A stretch of DNA of 14,040 nt from Candidatus Caenarcanales bacterium (GTDB taxonomy: Bacteria; Cyanobacteriota; Vampirovibrionia; LMEP-6097), in assembly GCA_021299565.1 (NCBI GenBank), contig JAJTHA010000101.1, forward strand, positions 1 through 14,040, in the 5' to 3' direction. Position 1 is the stretch's first letter, and each line of letters starts with the position of its first letter. Positions 13,075 to 14,040 of the stretch are shown piece after piece. Position numbers and translations under genes: made by a program. The notes under the pieces are model-generated. The model did no database searches. It was given only the letters and a program-made list of their open reading frames with translations, and was not told the DNA's origin.

Positions 13075-14040
13075 CTAAATTACAAAGCCCTCTGCGAGCA
13101 TATCCTTCAAGTCTAGTATTCCCTCTATATTATTGTTTTTATCGACTATTACCAAATTTGAAATACGATATTCTTTCATCAAATCAGCAGCTTGGCTGGC
13201 TAGCATTTCACGAGAACCAGTTTTAGATTGCTTGTTCATCAATTCCTCAGCAGTCTTGTTGAAGATATCAGTTTGAAATTTCAATTGAGCTCGTCTCAAG
13301 TCCCCATCAGTAATAGTGCCTACCAGTTGATTTTGATTATTGATAACAGTAGTAAAGCCAAGAGATTTAGAATTGATTTCCTCAAGAATTCCTAGAAAAT
13401 TTGTTGTAGTTTTGACTATTGGTAATTTATCTTTGCGCATTAAAGAATCTATACCAATAAAACTTTTACCAAGAGAACCAAGAGGATGTGATTTGGCAAA
13501 ATCTTGTCTTTGGATATTTTTATGTTTCATTAGGGTAACTGCAATAGCATCACCCATGACAAGAGCGACTGTAGTAGAAGATGTTGGAGCCAAATCCAAT
13601 GGACAAGCTTCTTTTTCAATAGGTGTCCACAAGAATATATCAGCGAATCTTGCAAGTGTACTATCTTTGCCCCCGCTTATTGCTATGAGTTTGACTCCTA
13701 GTTGTTTGATAGGAGCTAGTATTTTTCGCAGTTCTTCAGTATTACCGCTATAGCTTAGTGCAATAACGGTATCGTTATTGGTCAGCATACCTAGATCCCC
13801 ATGACCCATTTCACCAGGATGAACAAAAAACGACGGAGTGCCAGTGCTAGCCAAAGTCGCTGCTATTTTGGCTCCTATATGACCAGATTTGCCCATACCA
13901 GTAACAACAACTTTGCCCGTAGTTTTTAATAAAATCTCTATGGCCTTGTCAAAATTCGCATCTATGAGATGCTTTACTTGATTAATGGCCTCGATTTCAA
14001 TGCTAAACACCTCTTTTGCTAGATCTTGCGATTTAAGTGA
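13075..14040 (-). CDS. kdsD: Arabinose 5-phosphate isomerase (N-terminus beyond the right edge)
   Basis: KdsD converts ribulose 5-phosphate to arabinose 5-phosphate, the first step towards KDO of lipopolysaccharide. The frame remains open to the right edge, and the residues upstream of the first possible GTG (14010) continue the family pattern (LAKEVFSIE aligns with AKEVLAIE of the E. coli enzyme), so the true start lies outside the window. Counting from that GTG, the SIS domain has GMGKSGHIGAKIA (38-50), STGTPSFFVHPGEMGHGDLG (55-74), ALSYSGNTEE (84-93) and KEACPLDLAPTSSTT (133-147). The family's catalytic Lys, Glu, Glu and His correspond to K41, one of E92/E93, E134 and H175 (SHPLGSLG). Two CBS domains follow, about 187-245 and 255-311. 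Length and motifs are normal. Confidence 0.94.
   Translation of the reverse strand, partial: SLKSQDLAKEVFSIEIEAINQVKHLIDANFDKAIEILLKTTGKVVVTGMGKSGHIGAKIAATLASTGTPSFFVHPGEMGHGDLGMLTNNDTVIALSYSGNTEELRKILAPIKQLGVKLIAISGGKDSTLARFADIFLWTPIEKEACPLDLAPTSSTTVALVMGDAIAVTLMKHKNIQRQDFAKSHPLGSLGKSFIGIDSLMRKDKLPIVKTTTNFLGILEEINSKSLGFTTVINNQNQLVGTITDGDLRRAQLKFQTDIFNKTAEELMNKQSKTGSREMLASQAADLMKEYRISNLVIVDKNNNIEGILDLKDMLAEGFVI

Noticed and set aside
13340..13753. Plus-strand frame of 137 codons
   Set aside because: It lies antisense within kdsD, a well conserved gene, and its translation shows no domain pattern.
1..14040. CRISPR array, insertion sequence, tRNA, phage or defence island
   Set aside because: No regularly spaced repeats, transposase, integrase or tRNA-like cloverleaf was seen; gaps between genes are at most about 56 bases.

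Overview
The window is an AT-rich (about one-third G+C by eye), densely packed bacterial chromosome segment using the standard code, with TGA read as stop. KdsD (KDO/LPS pathway) points to a Gram-negative envelope. The best lineage clue is RuvB: its start (MAILSS), an APALERPKDI block and the ATTKLG sensor region resemble cyanobacterial RuvB more than other bacterial RuvBs as I remember them. With MqnE and no photosynthesis genes here, a non-photosynthetic cyanobacterial relative (Vampirovibrionia/Melainabacteria or a neighbouring phylum) is my best guess, by inference only.

Layout. Bases 1-3406 are on the minus strand: an unfinished secreted glycine-rich protein at the left edge, two tandem membrane paralogues of unknown family (about 73% identical over their core), and cdsA. 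Bases 3449-5775 run plus: mgtE, then a tightly coupled secreted TIM-barrel glycoside-hydrolase-like protein. Its end overlaps the convergent pdxJ. Bases 8655-5747 (minus) form an overlapping cluster mqnE - sulfotransferase - pdxJ. Divergent from mqnE by only 13 bp is a class I methyltransferase (8669-9913), followed by ruvB (9951-10970) and a large membrane protein (10980-12725) that looks like a decayed CHASE2/histidine-kinase sensor. That gene meets a convergent 112-residue membrane protein (13060-12722), which lies just downstream of kdsD. kdsD runs off the right edge.

How the genes relate. Several concern the envelope: CdsA makes CDP-diacylglycerol for phospholipids, KdsD makes the arabinose 5-phosphate precursor of KDO, MgtE imports magnesium, the TIM-barrel protein is exported, and the sulfotransferase may modify an envelope compound. 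MqnE (menaquinone by the futalosine route) and PdxJ (pyridoxal phosphate) supply cofactors; RuvB serves recombination. No tRNA, rRNA, CRISPR array, insertion sequence, phage gene or convincing intrinsic terminator was seen, and no gene-free stretch exceeds 60 bases.

The most unusual items are the paralogue pair, whose matching 5' leaders can form hairpins with compensatory base changes; the decayed sensor protein; and a repeated arrangement in which a -10-like box lies 7-11 bases before a start codon with no Shine-Dalgarno sequence, suggesting leaderless transcripts.
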